The notes under the pieces are model-generated. The model did not search any database. It was given only the letters and a program-made list of their open reading frames with translations, and had not been told where the DNA came from. Below are positions 19,203 through 27,774 of a DNA stretch of 64,000 nt, piece after piece; position 1 is the first letter of the stretch; each line of letters opens with the position of its first letter. The position numbers were made by a program, and so were the translations under genes. The stretch is from Comamonas sp. BIGb0152 (GTDB taxonomy: Bacteria > Pseudomonadota > Gammaproteobacteria > Burkholderiales > Burkholderiaceae_C), in the NCBI RefSeq assembly GCF_024809975.1, contig NZ_JANUDY010000010.1, positions 172,617 to 236,616 on the forward strand, written 5' to 3'.

Positions 19203-19634
19203 GTGCATATCGATAATATTGACCAGGCCTTAATCAGCCTGCTGCGCCAGAATGCCCGCGAGAGCGTGGCTACCTTGGCGGGCAAACTGGGCGTGTCGCG
19301 CGGCACCGTTACCAACCGCATGGACCGGTTGGAGCGCGACGGCCTGATCGTGGGCTACAGCGTGCGCCTGCGCCCCGATGTGCAGCCCGATGTGCTGCGC
19401 GCCTGGATGAGCATCGAGATCACGGGCAATGACACGCGCCGCGTGATGGCGTCCTTGCTGGGCGAGCCCGGCGTGGCTGCACTGCATAGCACCAATGGCC
19501 GCTGGGATGTGCTGGCGGAGCTGCAAGTGGCCAGTCTGGAGGCGCTGTCCCAGGTGCTTGAACGCATCCGGTTGATCAAGGGCATCAGCAACAGCGAGAC
19601 CAGCATCCATCTAGAGAGCTTTCGCGTGTCCTGA
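19203..19634 (+). CDS. Lrp/AsnC-family transcriptional regulator
   Basis: 143 residues starting with GTG. The N-terminal HTH (DNIDQALISLLRQNARESVATLAGKLGVSRGTVTNRMDRLERDGLIVGY) is followed by the RAM (ACT-like) effector domain ending with the SIHLESFRVS strand. Members sense amino acids as octamers. Its divergent placement next to ornithine cyclodeaminase and arginase strongly suggests that it controls this arginine/ornithine catabolic pair, with arginine or ornithine as effector (inference). Confidence 0.93.
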   Translation: MHIDNIDQALISLLRQNARESVATLAGKLGVSRGTVTNRMDRLERDGLIVGYSVRLRPDVQPDVLRAWMSIEITGNDTRRVMASLLGEPGVAALHSTNGRWDVLAELQVASLEALSQVLERIRLIKGISNSETSIHLESFRVS

Positions 19635-19668
19635 CAGCGCCGCGCTGCGCTGCGCCGCAGTGCATGGC

Positions 19669-20400
19669 TTATCGGCGAGGGGCGCGCAAAAATGCCAGCG
19701 CTTGCTGCAGCTGTAGGCCGGCATTCTCTGTGAGCACCGCATCATGGGCGAGCACCAGGCGTTCGACCGGCCAGGCACAGAGGGCGCTGGCAGATGCGCT
19801 GGCCGCCGCCCGGTCCTTGATGGCAAAGCGCAGCGCGCGCGGCATCGCCAGGCGGCTGCGTGTGCCGTTCAAGCTGTTGAAGAGGCGCGCGGACAGCGAC
19901 AAATCCTGCGGGTAGTACTGCAGCAAGTCGGTGACGATCAGGCTGGCGCTGGGCTGGTGCAGCCAGACGCATTCGTTGAGAATGGGAATGCCGGTAAAAA
20001 ACTGCATCGCCAGGGCGGGCTGCCAGGCGGCGGGCAGGGCTTGGTCCAGGCTGTGCAGCTGGGGCAGGTCCGGGCGTTTGGCGGCCAGGCCCGGCGCACC
20101 CCACAGCTCAGCCTGCGGGTAATGCGCCTGCCAGTCGCCAGCAAACAGGTGGTGCATGCGGTTGGGGGCGACGATCCAGCGCACGGTGCCCAGCGCATCG
20201 AGGGCCGCACGCAGCGCAGGCGAGGGTGCAATGGGCGAGTGCAGCCACAGCGTGCCGTCAGGCAGGCGTACAACAGCCATACGGCTGCGCACCGGCAGCC
20301 CATGCACACTGATGTGTTGGCGAGCACTCCAAAGGTCGGGGGCAATGGCTTCAAGCATGGTAGTGAGGGCTGCAGAGGGTGGAATGCCATGGATTGCCAT
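19669..20400 (-). CDS. DUF4336 (metallo-beta-lactamase-fold-like) protein
   Basis: 243 residues from the ATG at 20400 (MAIHGIPP); another Met 14 codons later (MLEAIAPDLW) or one 8 codons earlier could also serve. DUF4336 features are visible: RMAVVRLPDGTLWLHSPIA near the start, GTVRWIVAPNRMHHLFAGDW in the middle and NECVWLHQPSASLIVTDLLQYY. The fold resembles the metallo-beta-lactamase superfamily, but the full zinc motif HxHxDH is absent, so enzyme function is doubtful. It is divergent from the ndh-like gene. Confidence 0.8.
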   Translation of the reverse strand: MAIHGIPPSAALTTMLEAIAPDLWSARQHISVHGLPVRSRMAVVRLPDGTLWLHSPIAPSPALRAALDALGTVRWIVAPNRMHHLFAGDWQAHYPQAELWGAPGLAAKRPDLPQLHSLDQALPAAWQPALAMQFFTGIPILNECVWLHQPSASLIVTDLLQYYPQDLSLSARLFNSLNGTRSRLAMPRALRFAIKDRAAASASASALCAWPVERLVLAHDAVLTENAGLQLQQALAFLRAPRR

Positions 20401-20474
20401 TGTGAATCGGGCGCCTGGGTGCAAAAAGTCTGGCGATGGTCAACAATGGCAGGCAACTTTATGAGGGATCGTAC

Positions 20475-21755
20475 ATGCACTATGACGTGGTGATTGTGGG
20501 CGGCGGTGCAGGTGGGCTGGAGCTGGCCGCACAGCTGGGGCGCAAGCTTGGCGCGCGCGAAGGGCGCGAGCGTGTGTTGCTGGTGGACAAAATGCCCTTC
20601 CATATCTGGAAGCCGACCCTGCACGAGGTGGCAGCGGGCACGCTCGACGCGCACCAGGAAGGCCTGTCTTACACCGTGCTGGCGCGGCGCAACCATTTCA
20701 GCTTTGCCATGGGCGAGTTCATGGGGCTGGATGCGGCCAAGCAAAGCATTGTGCTGGCACCGGTCATCAACGATGCGGGCAAGCAGGTGGTGCCCGAGCG
20801 CGTCATCAGCTACCAGCACTTGGTGCTGGCCATGGGCAGTGGCTCCAATTCCTTTGGCACGCCAGGTATCGAGCATGCCTATCTGCTGGAGAGCGTGCGG
20901 GATGCGCAGCGCTTCCATGCCGACTGGCTTGGCGCCTGCGCCCATGCCTCGTATGCCGAGCCGCGTTCGCTGGCTGTCGCCATTGTGGGTGCCGGTGCCA
21001 CGGGGGTGGAGCTGTCGGCCGAGCTGATCGAGGCGCACCAGATGCTGCTCGAGAGCCTGTCGGACAGCCAGCGCTTCCGGCTCGATATCAGCCTGATCGA
21101 GGGCGGTGAGCGGATCTTGGGCGGCCTGCCACCACGCATCTCGGAGCAGGCCAAGGTGGCCTTGGAGCGCAAGGGCGTGCGGGTGATGACGGGCACGCGC
21201 GTGCAGTCGCTGGCGCAGGGCCAGGTGATCACCTCCAACGGCGAGGTGCCAGCGGGTCTGATCGTCTGGGCCGCCGGCATCAAGGCAGCGGACAGCAATG
21301 CGCGCCTGGGGCTGGAGGTGAACCGCATCAACCAGTTTGTGGTGGACGACCATTTGCGCACCAGTGCCGGCCGCATTTATGCGATGGGCGATTGCGCAGC
21401 CGCCACCTGGACGGAGGGCAAGACCGTGCCGGCGCGCGCCCAGGCGGCCCACCAGCAGGGCAGCTATTTGTGCAAGCTGCTGTTTGCCGCGCTCAAGGAG
21501 CGCTCGTTCGACGAGGTGTTTGTTTACCAGGACTTTGGCTCGCTGGTCTCGTTGGGCGACAACAAGGGCGTGGGCAATCTAATGGGCGGCTTGTCGGGCA
21601 AGAACTTCTTTGTGCAAGGCCTGATTGCCAAGTGGATGTATATGTCTTTGCACCTGATGCACCACCGCGCCATTTTGGGAACCGGCAAGACGGCGGTGCT
21701 GGCGCTGGCCCGATTGCTGCAGCAGCGCGTGTCGGGCCGCATGAAGCTGCATTGA
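20475..21755 (+). CDS. ndh: Type II NADH dehydrogenase (NAD(P)/FAD-dependent oxidoreductase)
   Basis: 426 residues from the ATG at 20475, preceded by GAGGGA; an in-frame ATG 39 bases earlier has no ribosome binding site. FAD-binding VVIVGGGAGGLELAAQLG is at the start, the NADH-binding AIVGAGATGVELSAELIEA near residue 172, and AMGDCAAA around 300. The C-terminus (FVQGLIAKWMYMSLHLMHHRAI) is the amphipathic membrane-anchoring helix of NDH-2. The enzyme passes electrons from NADH to quinone without proton pumping. Confidence 0.93.
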   Translation: MHYDVVIVGGGAGGLELAAQLGRKLGAREGRERVLLVDKMPFHIWKPTLHEVAAGTLDAHQEGLSYTVLARRNHFSFAMGEFMGLDAAKQSIVLAPVINDAGKQVVPERVISYQHLVLAMGSGSNSFGTPGIEHAYLLESVRDAQRFHADWLGACAHASYAEPRSLAVAIVGAGATGVELSAELIEAHQMLLESLSDSQRFRLDISLIEGGERILGGLPPRISEQAKVALERKGVRVMTGTRVQSLAQGQVITSNGEVPAGLIVWAAGIKAADSNARLGLEVNRINQFVVDDHLRTSAGRIYAMGDCAAATWTEGKTVPARAQAAHQQGSYLCKLLFAALKERSFDEVFVYQDFGSLVSLGDNKGVGNLMGGLSGKNFFVQGLIAKWMYMSLHLMHHRAILGTGKTAVLALARLLQQRVSGRMKLH

Positions 21756-21762
21756 AAGAACT

Positions 21763-21790
21763 TTGCTCGGCAGTGCCGAGCAAGTTTTTG
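21763..21790 (+). terminator. Intrinsic terminator after ndh
   Basis: TTGCTCGG (21763-21770) pairs with CCGAGCAA (21776-21783) across a short loop and is followed by GTTTTT. It separates ndh from the convergent LuxR-type gene. Confidence 0.8.
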
Positions 21791-21798
21791 TGCTGGGT

Positions 21799-22389
21799 TT
21801 AGATATCGTCCGGGCCCAGCACGATATCGAGTGAGCTGCCACCGGCCAGCAGCTTTTGCACCAGCTCGGCGGATGAATCAGCGCCGTACTTGCGCATCAG
21901 CCGGGTGCGGTAGATCTCTACCGTGCGGTGGCTGATGCCCAGGCAGCGGCCAATCTCCTTGCTGGTCATGCCTTCCAGGAGGTGCGCGGCCACCTCGCGC
22001 TCGCGGGCCGTCAGCTCGGCACGCACCGGGCGCAGCGCGCTCAGGTCCTCAAAGCTCCAGACGCCGCCTTCATGCGGGTCCTCGCGGTTGAAGGCGCGGC
22101 CCATCACATGGCACCAGAACATCTCGCCGTTGGCGCGCTTCATGATGCGGTTGTCGGAGTAGAGACCGTGGGTGCCCATGATGGGGGCGATGCGCCGGCC
22201 CAGGCGTTCAAACTCATCGGCGCTGGGGTAGAGGATCTGGAAGGACTGGCCCATCATCAGCTCGCGCGAGGTGCGGAACATGTCGCAGACCTGCTCGTTG
22301 CAGTCGATCATGACCCGCCGGTGGGACACCACCAGGCCCACAGGCGCCATTTCAAAGGCTTGTCGGTAGTCGAGTGGTGTCACTGCCAT
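21799..22389 (-). CDS. PAS domain-containing LuxR-type transcriptional regulator
   Basis: 196 residues. A PAS domain fills residues about 5-120 (FEMAPVGLVVSHRRVMIDCNEQ..., FQILYPSADEFERLG, GEMFWCHVMGRAF). The C-terminal LuxR/FixJ HTH is LTAREREVAAHLLEGMTSKEIGRCLGISHRTVEIYRTRLMRKYGADSSAELV. There is no receiver or kinase domain, so a small ligand or redox signal is probably sensed directly. It is divergent from scoAB, and the 91-bp gap holds a perfect 10+10 bp palindrome that is its likely operator. Confidence 0.92.
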   Translation of the reverse strand: MAVTPLDYRQAFEMAPVGLVVSHRRVMIDCNEQVCDMFRTSRELMMGQSFQILYPSADEFERLGRRIAPIMGTHGLYSDNRIMKRANGEMFWCHVMGRAFNREDPHEGGVWSFEDLSALRPVRAELTAREREVAAHLLEGMTSKEIGRCLGISHRTVEIYRTRLMRKYGADSSAELVQKLLAGGSSLDIVLGPDDI

Positions 22390-22413
22390 GGCAAAAATTG
22401 TCCCCTTTACGAA

Positions 22414-22439
22414 ATACTACGTATCCTAATACGTAGTAT
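22414..22439. promoter_or_regulatory. Perfect palindrome between the PAS-LuxR gene and scoA (putative operator)
   Basis: ATACTACGTA (22414-22423), spacer TCCTAA, TACGTAGTAT (22430-22439): ten base pairs of perfect symmetry. Each arm also contains the self-complementary core TACGTA. It lies between the divergent starts at 22389 and 22481 and is the obvious candidate site for the adjacent LuxR-type regulator. Confidence 0.75.
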
Positions 22440-22480
22440 GCTTGATTGGCGAAACAAGCCCTTCTTATCAGGAGACAAGT

Positions 22481-23182
22481 GTGAATAAGATCTACCCCAG
22501 TGCTGCAGACGCGCTCAAAGGCGTGGTGGCGGACAAGCAGTTAATGGCCGTGGGCGGCTTTGGCCTTTGCGGGATTCCCGAGGCCTTGATCGAAGCGCTG
22601 CGTGACAGCGGCGTCAAGGACCTCACCGTGGCATCGAACAATGCCGGCGTGGACGGTTTTGGCCTGGGCAAGCTGCTGGAGACGCGCCAGATCAAGAAGA
22701 TGATCGCGTCCTATGTGGGCGAGAACAAAGAGTTCGAGCGCCAGTACCTGGCCGGCGAGCTGGAGCTGGAATTTACCCCCCAAGGCACCCTGGCCGAGAA
22801 GATGCGCGCTGGCGGTGCCGGCATCCCCGCTTTCTTCACCAAGACCGGTGTGGGCACGCAAGTGGCCGAGGGCAAGGAGCTGCGCGAGTTTGATGGCGAG
22901 ACCTATGTGATGGAGCGCGCCATCGTGGCCGATGTGTCCCTGGTCAAGGCCTGGCGCGCCGACAAGAGCGGCAACCTGCAGTTCCGCCTGACGGCACGCA
23001 ACTTCAACCCGGCAGCAGCGACCTGCGGCAAGGTCTGTATCGTCGAGGTCGAAGAGATTGTCGAAGTCGGTGATTTGAAGCCCGACGAGATCCATCTGCC
23101 GGGTATCTATGTGCACCGCCTGGTGCTCAACGCCACCCCCGAGAAGCGCATCGAAAAGCGCACCATTACCGAGAAGCAGTAA
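22481..23182 (+). CDS. scoA: 3-oxoacid CoA-transferase subunit A
   Basis: 233 residues starting with GTG at 22481, which has AGGAG six bases upstream. The CoA-transferase family I signature [17 protein letters not shown] is near residue 25, followed by [13 protein letters not shown]. It forms a heterotetramer with subunit B and moves CoA from succinyl-CoA to acetoacetate or another 3-oxoacid, feeding ketone-body or short-chain fatty-acid catabolism. scoB follows after 10 bp. A PAS-LuxR gene lies divergently with a palindromic site between. Confidence 0.95.
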   Translation: MNKIYPSAADALKGVVADKQLMAVGGFGLCGIPEALIEALRDSGVKDLTVASNNAGVDGFGLGKLLETRQIKKMIASYVGENKEFERQYLAGELELEFTPQGTLAEKMRAGGAGIPAFFTKTGVGTQVAEGKELREFDGETYVMERAIVADVSLVKAWRADKSGNLQFRLTARNFNPAAATCGKVCIVEVEEIVEVGDLKPDEIHLPGIYVHRLVLNATPEKRIEKRTITEKQ

Positions 23183-23192
23183 GGAGCCTGTC

Positions 23193-23831
23193 ATGCCTTG
23201 GACCCAAGACCAAATGGCCGCACGCGCGGCGCAAGAGCTGGAAGACGGCTTCTATGTGAATCTCGGTATCGGCATTCCTACGCTGGTGGCCAACCACACC
23301 GGTGACAAGGAAGTGTGGCTGCAATCGGAAAACGGCATGCTCGGCATTGGCCCTTTCCCGACGGAAGAGGCGATCGATGCCGACCTGATCAATGCGGGTA
23401 AGCAAACGGTGACCACGATTGCCGGCTCGTCCATCTTCAGCTCGGACCAGTCCTTTGCGATGATCCGTGGCGGCAAGATCAACCTGTCCATCCTGGGTGC
23501 CATGCAGGTGTCTGAAAAGGGCGACCTGGCCAATTGGATGATTCCGGGCAAGATGGTCAAGGGCATGGGTGGCGCGATGGACCTGGTGGCCGGCGTCAAG
23601 CGCGTGATTGTGCTGATGGAGCATGTGGCACGCAAGAAAGACGGCACCACCGATCTGAAGATTCTGCCCAACTGCACCCTGCCATTGACCGGCGTGGGCG
23701 TGGTGGACCGCATCATCACCGACCTGGGCGTGTTTGATGTGACCCCCGAAGGCCTGAAGGTGGTGGAGCTGGCGCCCGAAGTCAGCTTTGACGAGGTGCA
23801 GTCCAAAACGGGTGCGACCTTGGTCAAATAA
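23193..23831 (+). CDS. scoB: 3-oxoacid CoA-transferase subunit B
   Basis: 212 residues with AAGGAG seven bases before the ATG. The catalytic glutamate is in [13 protein letters not shown] (about residue 47), following the [12 protein letters not shown] motif of beta subunits. It completes the heteromeric CoA-transferase with scoA, encoded 10 bp upstream. A strong terminator follows, so scoAB is a two-gene operon. Confidence 0.96.
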   Translation: MPWTQDQMAARAAQELEDGFYVNLGIGIPTLVANHTGDKEVWLQSENGMLGIGPFPTEEAIDADLINAGKQTVTTIAGSSIFSSDQSFAMIRGGKINLSILGAMQVSEKGDLANWMIPGKMVKGMGGAMDLVAGVKRVIVLMEHVARKKDGTTDLKILPNCTLPLTGVGVVDRIITDLGVFDVTPEGLKVVELAPEVSFDEVQSKTGATLVK

Positions 23832-23857
23832 ACAAGCGCAAAAAGCTTGATCCAATC

Positions 23858-23889
23858 AGCCCGCCCACGCTTTGTTGGCGGGCTTTTTT
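23858..23889 (+). terminator. Intrinsic terminator of scoAB
   Basis: AGCCCGCC (23858-23865) pairs with GGCGGGCT (23877-23884), with an 11-base loop and TTTTT following. Confidence 0.9.
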
Positions 23890-23977
23890 GTGCGCAGGCG
23901 AAAGCTGTCGCTTTCCCCATTGTCTGGCGCGGGGGCTGGCGACATACTGGTGGTTGTACTCTTCCAAAATGCACGCC

Positions 23978-24724
23978 ATGAACGCCCCTTACACGCCCGC
24001 CGCGCTGTCCCACCCCTTGTTTACCCAGCCCGATGTGCTGCGCATGCGCGAGGACATGGCCTTGGCCTTGCGGGCCGCTGCGCACTATGGCTTGGGGGAG
24101 GGGGTGTGCAACCACTTCAGCATGGCGCTGCCTGACGGGCAGCATTTTTTATTGAACCCGCGCGGGCTTATGTGGAGCGAGGTGCAGGCCGACGATGTGG
24201 TGATGGTTGATGCCCAGGGCGCGGTGGTGGCCGGTGGCCATGTGGTCGAGCCCACGGCGATGTTCATCCATGCGGCGGTACACCGCATCGCTCGCAAAAC
24301 CTGCGTGCTGCACACCCACATGCCCTATGCCAGCGCCTTGACCTTGACGACGCAGCGCGCGCTGGACACCACCTTGAGCCAGAATGCAATGCGCTTTCAT
24401 GGCCGGCTGGCCATCGACGCGCAGTACAACGGCTTTGCGCTGGACGAGCGCGAGGGCGAGCGCATTGCCAACGCGATGCAAGGCGCGGACATCAGTTTTT
24501 TGGGCAACCACGGCATCATCGTCTGCGGCGAGCGCATGGACTATGCCTTCGACGATCTGTACTACCTGGAGCGTGCCTGCCAGGCGCAGGTGCTGGCACA
24601 ATCCACCGGGTTCGCCCTGGCACCCTGCGATCCGGCTTTGGCCGCCACAGTGGCCGAGCAGGCCAATGGCGAGCGTCTGCAATCGACGCTGTTTTTTGAG
24701 GCATTGCGCCGCCAATTGCCCTAA
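23978..24724 (+). CDS. Class II aldolase/adducin family protein
   Basis: 248 residues from the ATG at 23978; another in-frame ATG three codons earlier is equally possible because no clear ribosome binding site favours either. Family features: HYGLGEGVCNHFSMAL near the start, VVEPTAMFIHAAVHRIARKTCVLHTHMPYASAL with the metal-ligand HTH, and SFLGNHGIIVCGERMDYAFDDLYYLERAC with the third ligand His. Members are zinc aldolases or epimerases of the fuculose-phosphate type, or inactive relatives. There is no sugar-pathway neighbour and the substrate is unknown. Confidence 0.88.
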   Translation: MNAPYTPAALSHPLFTQPDVLRMREDMALALRAAAHYGLGEGVCNHFSMALPDGQHFLLNPRGLMWSEVQADDVVMVDAQGAVVAGGHVVEPTAMFIHAAVHRIARKTCVLHTHMPYASALTLTTQRALDTTLSQNAMRFHGRLAIDAQYNGFALDEREGERIANAMQGADISFLGNHGIIVCGERMDYAFDDLYYLERACQAQVLAQSTGFALAPCDPALAATVAEQANGERLQSTLFFEALRRQLP

Positions 24725-24762
24725 GAAGCCTGCCTGGGTTGCCGTACTTTGTGGAGATTTGG

Positions 24763-25293
24763 ATGACTGAGAGACATTGGGTGCGCTGCACCCACGACCG
24801 GCATGCGCCGGCTATTTTGGCGATCCTGAATGACGCCATCGTCAACAGCACAGCGCTGTATGACTACCAACCCCGTAGTCTAGAGAACATGCGCACCTGG
24901 TTTGATGCCAAGGTCAAAGGCGGCTACCCGGTGATTGGTCTGGAAGACGCAGAAGGACAATTGCTGGGCTTTGCCAGCTATGGCGCGTTCCGGGCCTACC
25001 CGGCCTACAAATACACGATGGAGCATTCGGTGTACATCCGCGAGGACCAGCGCGGCAAAGGCCTGGGCTTGCAGCTGATGCAGGCGGTGATCGATGAGGC
25101 GAGAGCGCAGGATGTGCATGCCTTGGTCGGTGCCATTGATGCGGCCAATGCCGGCTCGATTGCCTTGCATGAGCGGCTGGGCTTCAAGTCAGTCGGCCTG
25201 CTGCCCCAGGTGGGGTTCAAGTTTGGCCGCTGGTTGGATCTGGCTTTTTACCAGCTGCTGCTGCAAACGCCCGCCCACCCAGTCGACGGCTGA
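24763..25293 (+). CDS. GNAT N-acetyltransferase, phosphinothricin acetyltransferase-like
   Basis: 176 residues, ATG at 24763 with GGAG seven bases upstream. The acetyl-CoA binding loop is YIREDQRGKGLGLQLMQAVIDEA (about 87-109), with the downstream AANAGSIALHERLGFKSVGLLPQVGFKFGRWLDLAFYQ typical of the Pat/Bar/ArsN1 group, which acetylates phosphinothricin, methionine sulfoximine or related amino acids. It follows the aldolase by 38 bp, but a functional link is not obvious. Confidence 0.9.
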   Translation: MTERHWVRCTHDRHAPAILAILNDAIVNSTALYDYQPRSLENMRTWFDAKVKGGYPVIGLEDAEGQLLGFASYGAFRAYPAYKYTMEHSVYIREDQRGKGLGLQLMQAVIDEARAQDVHALVGAIDAANAGSIALHERLGFKSVGLLPQVGFKFGRWLDLAFYQLLLQTPAHPVDG

Positions 25294-25344
25294 ATACTGT
25301 CGGGTGCGGGTACATGGGATAATCCGCTCTTTCGCGCAGCGCAG

Positions 25345-25466
25345 GCCGGTTCGCACCGGTTTGCGATGGCTGTATCGAGGCTCGATCACTCTGCGTAGTT
25401 GCCGTGCCAGCGCTCGTCGCTGGATCAGGGATGCGCTGCAAAACCCTCGCCCAATGGGCGTTTTGC
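25345..25466 (+). other. Structured leader upstream of mnmH (three consecutive hairpins)
   Basis: The 235-bp gap before mnmH contains three stem-loops: GCCGGT-TCGC-ACCGGT at 25345-25360; CCAGCG-CTCGT-CGCTGG at 25407-25423; and a two-part stem at 25438-25466, GCAAAA/TTTTGC outside and CGCCC-AAT-GGGCG inside with a four-base asymmetric bulge. None is followed by a T-run, so they are not standard terminators. They may be a regulatory 5' leader or a small RNA. I match it to no known riboswitch. Confidence 0.45.
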
Positions 25467-25528
25467 AAAGGGACCCGAGGCACTTGCCCTGATCTTTTGA
25501 CTGGCGCTTTGCCGCCAGCGTCTGCCTT

Positions 25529-26581
25529 ATGTCCCATCGCCAGCCTGTTCGCATCAGCGACATTGACAAGTTCGACACCATTGTCGACGCCCGCTCCCCC
25601 GCTGAATTTGCCCTTGACCGCATTCCGGGGGCGATCAACTGCCCGGTGCTGAGCAACGAAGAGCGTGCCCAGATCGGCACCATCTACAAGCAGGTCAGCC
25701 CCTTTGAGGCCAAGCGCCTGGGCGCCGCCTACGTGAGCGCCAACCTGGCACGCCACCTGCGCGACACCTTTCATGACCGACCCGCCAACTGGAAGCCGCT
25801 GGTCTACTGCTGGCGCGGTGGCCTGCGCAGCGGCTCGATGGTGACCTGGTTGCGCCTGGTGGGCTGGGATGCGCAGCAACTGGCTGGCGGCTACAAAGGC
25901 TTTCGGGGCCATGTGATCGAGCGGCTGGAGTCGCTCGTGCCGCAGCTGCGCTTGCAGGTGCTGTGCGGTGCCACCGGCAGTGCCAAGACCCGGGTGCTGC
26001 ATGCGCTGGCAGAGCAAGGTGCGCAGGTGATTGACCTGGAAGGTTACGCCAGCCACAAGGGCTCACTGCTGGGCCATTTGCCCGGGGTGGAGCAGCCCAG
26101 CCAGAAGCATTTCGAGACCTTGCTGGCCACGCAGATAGCGCAGTTCGACCTGAGCTGGCCGGTGTACATCGAAGGCGAGAGCGCCAAGATCGGGCGAATC
26201 TCTGTGCCGCTGGCGCTGGTGGAGCATATGCGCCAGGCCCCGATTATCGAGATCGAGGCCTCAGCACAGGCGCGGCTGGCATATTTGCTGCGTGACTACG
26301 CCTATCTGGGCGCGGATGCCGGGCTGCTGGCCACCAAGCTTGGTTATCTCAAGGAGCTGCAAGGCAAGGAGGTCGTGGGCCGCTGGCAGGGCTGGGCAGC
26401 GCAGGGGGCGCTGGAGCCCTTGTTTTCTGAGTTGATGGCCTTGCACTACGACCCGCATTACGAGCGCAGCCAAGCGCGCAATTTTGCGCAATGGGCGGGG
26501 CGCCAGAGCCTGGCGACCGAGGAGCTATCGGACGAGCGCATTGGCCAGTTGGCCGCGCAGATCAGGCAGCAGTCTGTGTAA
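25529..26581 (+). CDS. mnmH: tRNA 2-selenouridine synthase MnmH (SelU)
   Basis: 350 residues, close to the E. coli enzyme. The N-terminal rhodanese domain has catalytic Cys94 in VYCWRGGLRSGSM; the C-terminal part has a P-loop GATGSAKT at 147-154. The enzyme replaces sulfur of 2-thiouridine at tRNA wobble position 34 by selenium through a geranylated intermediate, using selenophosphate made by SelD (not in this window). It is preceded by an unusual structured leader and ends convergently with the CSD-DUF1294 gene. Confidence 0.95.
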   Translation: MSHRQPVRISDIDKFDTIVDARSPAEFALDRIPGAINCPVLSNEERAQIGTIYKQVSPFEAKRLGAAYVSANLARHLRDTFHDRPANWKPLVYCWRGGLRSGSMVTWLRLVGWDAQQLAGGYKGFRGHVIERLESLVPQLRLQVLCGATGSAKTRVLHALAEQGAQVIDLEGYASHKGSLLGHLPGVEQPSQKHFETLLATQIAQFDLSWPVYIEGESAKIGRISVPLALVEHMRQAPIIEIEASAQARLAYLLRDYAYLGADAGLLATKLGYLKELQGKEVVGRWQGWAAQGALEPLFSELMALHYDPHYERSQARNFAQWAGRQSLATEELSDERIGQLAAQIRQQSV

Positions 26582-26594
26582 GCCTGGTGGGCCG

Positions 26595-27278
26595 TCAGAA
26601 TGTGGGCAGCCCCAGCCGCTGCCCCAGCGGCGAATACAACAGGCATAGCGCCACCAGGTTGAGCACCACGGTCAGCCAGAACACCTGCAGAAACGGCTGC
26701 TTGCTGGATTTGTGGCGCAGCCAGCGCTGGGCCAGCAAGGCGCCCGGCCAGCCGCCCAGCAAACCCAGCAGCCACAGGTGCTTTTCAGGGGTGCGCCAAT
26801 GCCCTCGCTGTGCGGCAGCCTTGTCCCAGGCGTACCAGGCAAAAGTGACCACCGAGGCTAGCGCATACCAGCCCGCAGCCCGCCAGGTGGAGCCAAAACC
26901 CAGGCCCAGCACCAGCAGCAGGCACGCCAATCCGGGAATAAACAGCAGCTCAGCGGCGCCGGCTGGGCGAGATTTTCCCGTGGCGACAGGCGGGCGCTGA
27001 GGGCGCGGCGCTGCGGCGCCGGGGCGTGGTTGGGGCGACGGGTGCGCTGCAGCACCTGGTGGCTGAACGCCCAGCACGCGGGCGCGGCTGGCCCGTGGTT
27101 TGTCGCCTGCAGGTTTTTCCAGCACATAGCTCAGGCGCTGCTTGGCCTGGGGGCGCACCACGGTGTTGCGGTCAAAAGCAGAGATATGTACAAACACCTG
27201 CTGCCCACCGCCATCGGGGGCGATAAAGCCAAAGCCGCGCTCGTCGTTCCAGGATTGCAGGGTGCCTTCAAACAGCAT
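26595..27278 (-). CDS. Cold-shock domain fused to DUF1294 membrane protein
   Basis: 227 residues from the ATG at 27278 (MLFEGTLQSWNDERGFGFI). Residues 1-65 form a CSD with RNP motifs GFGFI and VFVHISAF. A proline/arginine-rich linker (about 70-105) leads to a C-terminal DUF1294 region with about four hydrophobic helices and the conserved WDKxAAxxGxWRTPE and LGLLGGWPGALLAQ. Such fusions are known; presumably the protein binds nucleic acid at the inner membrane. The start overlaps the end of the DUF523 gene by 11 bp; it is the last gene of a four-gene overlapping cluster. Confidence 0.9.
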   Translation of the reverse strand: MLFEGTLQSWNDERGFGFIAPDGGGQQVFVHISAFDRNTVVRPQAKQRLSYVLEKPAGDKPRASRARVLGVQPPGAAAHPSPQPRPGAAAPRPQRPPVATGKSRPAGAAELLFIPGLACLLLVLGLGFGSTWRAAGWYALASVVTFAWYAWDKAAAQRGHWRTPEKHLWLLGLLGGWPGALLAQRWLRHKSSKQPFLQVFWLTVVLNLVALCLLYSPLGQRLGLPTF

Positions 27279-27774
27279 AGGCCTCCAGCTGCTTTGCGGC
27301 TTCTTCCCATTGCTGCTCGCTGAATACCGCCACGCCTGCCTGGCGCAGCAGGCTGCAGGCCAGGCCCTCGCCGGGCACGGTGTGGCCGGCAAATTGCCCG
27401 TCATAGACCTGGCTGGAGCCGCAGGTCGGGCTGAACTCTTTGAGCACGGCTACCCGAATGCCATGGCGCTGCACCAGTTGCAGTGCCAGTTGCGCGCCAT
27501 GCACAAAGGCAGCGGTCACATCGTTGCCTGCGCTGTCGCGTACCTGGGCGGCATGGCGCAGCACCGCCATGCTGGTGCCGCCCACGATCTCTGCGGGCAG
27601 CCTGGGCGTGGGCAGGCCTGCAGCCGTCTCCGGGCAAAGGCTGACCACTTGCTGCTGTGCCAGCCAACGGTCGAGCACCGCGTGCTGCGCGCCTTTGTGG
27701 CTGCCGTCATAGCGCACGGGCTGGCCAAGCAGGCAACCGCTGACCAGCACCTTGGGGAGAGGGGGTTTTAGCAT
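27268..27774 (-). CDS. DUF523 family protein (YbbK-like)
   Basis: 168 residues covering the whole DUF523 family: KVLVSGCLLGQPVRYDG at the start, VSLCPETAAGLPTPRLPAEIVGG, and EFSPTCGSSQVYDG with conserved cysteines that could bind a metal or a cluster. The family is widespread and uncharacterised. It overlaps the preceding gene by 7 bp and the following CSD-DUF1294 gene by 11 bp, so translation is coupled across the cluster. Confidence 0.9.
   Translation of the reverse strand: MLKPPLPKVLVSGCLLGQPVRYDGSHKGAQHAVLDRWLAQQQVVSLCPETAAGLPTPRLPAEIVGGTSMAVLRHAAQVRDSAGNDVTAAFVHGAQLALQLVQRHGIRVAVLKEFSPTCGSSQVYDGQFAGHTVPGEGLACSLLRQAGVAVFSEQQWEEAAKQLEAYAV

Noticed and set aside
25310..25510. Possible tRNA-Sec (selC) or SRP RNA upstream of the selenouridine synthase gene
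   Set aside because: The hairpins do not form a cloverleaf, there is no TTCGA arm or CCA end, and the conserved SRP GGAAG-type core is missing.
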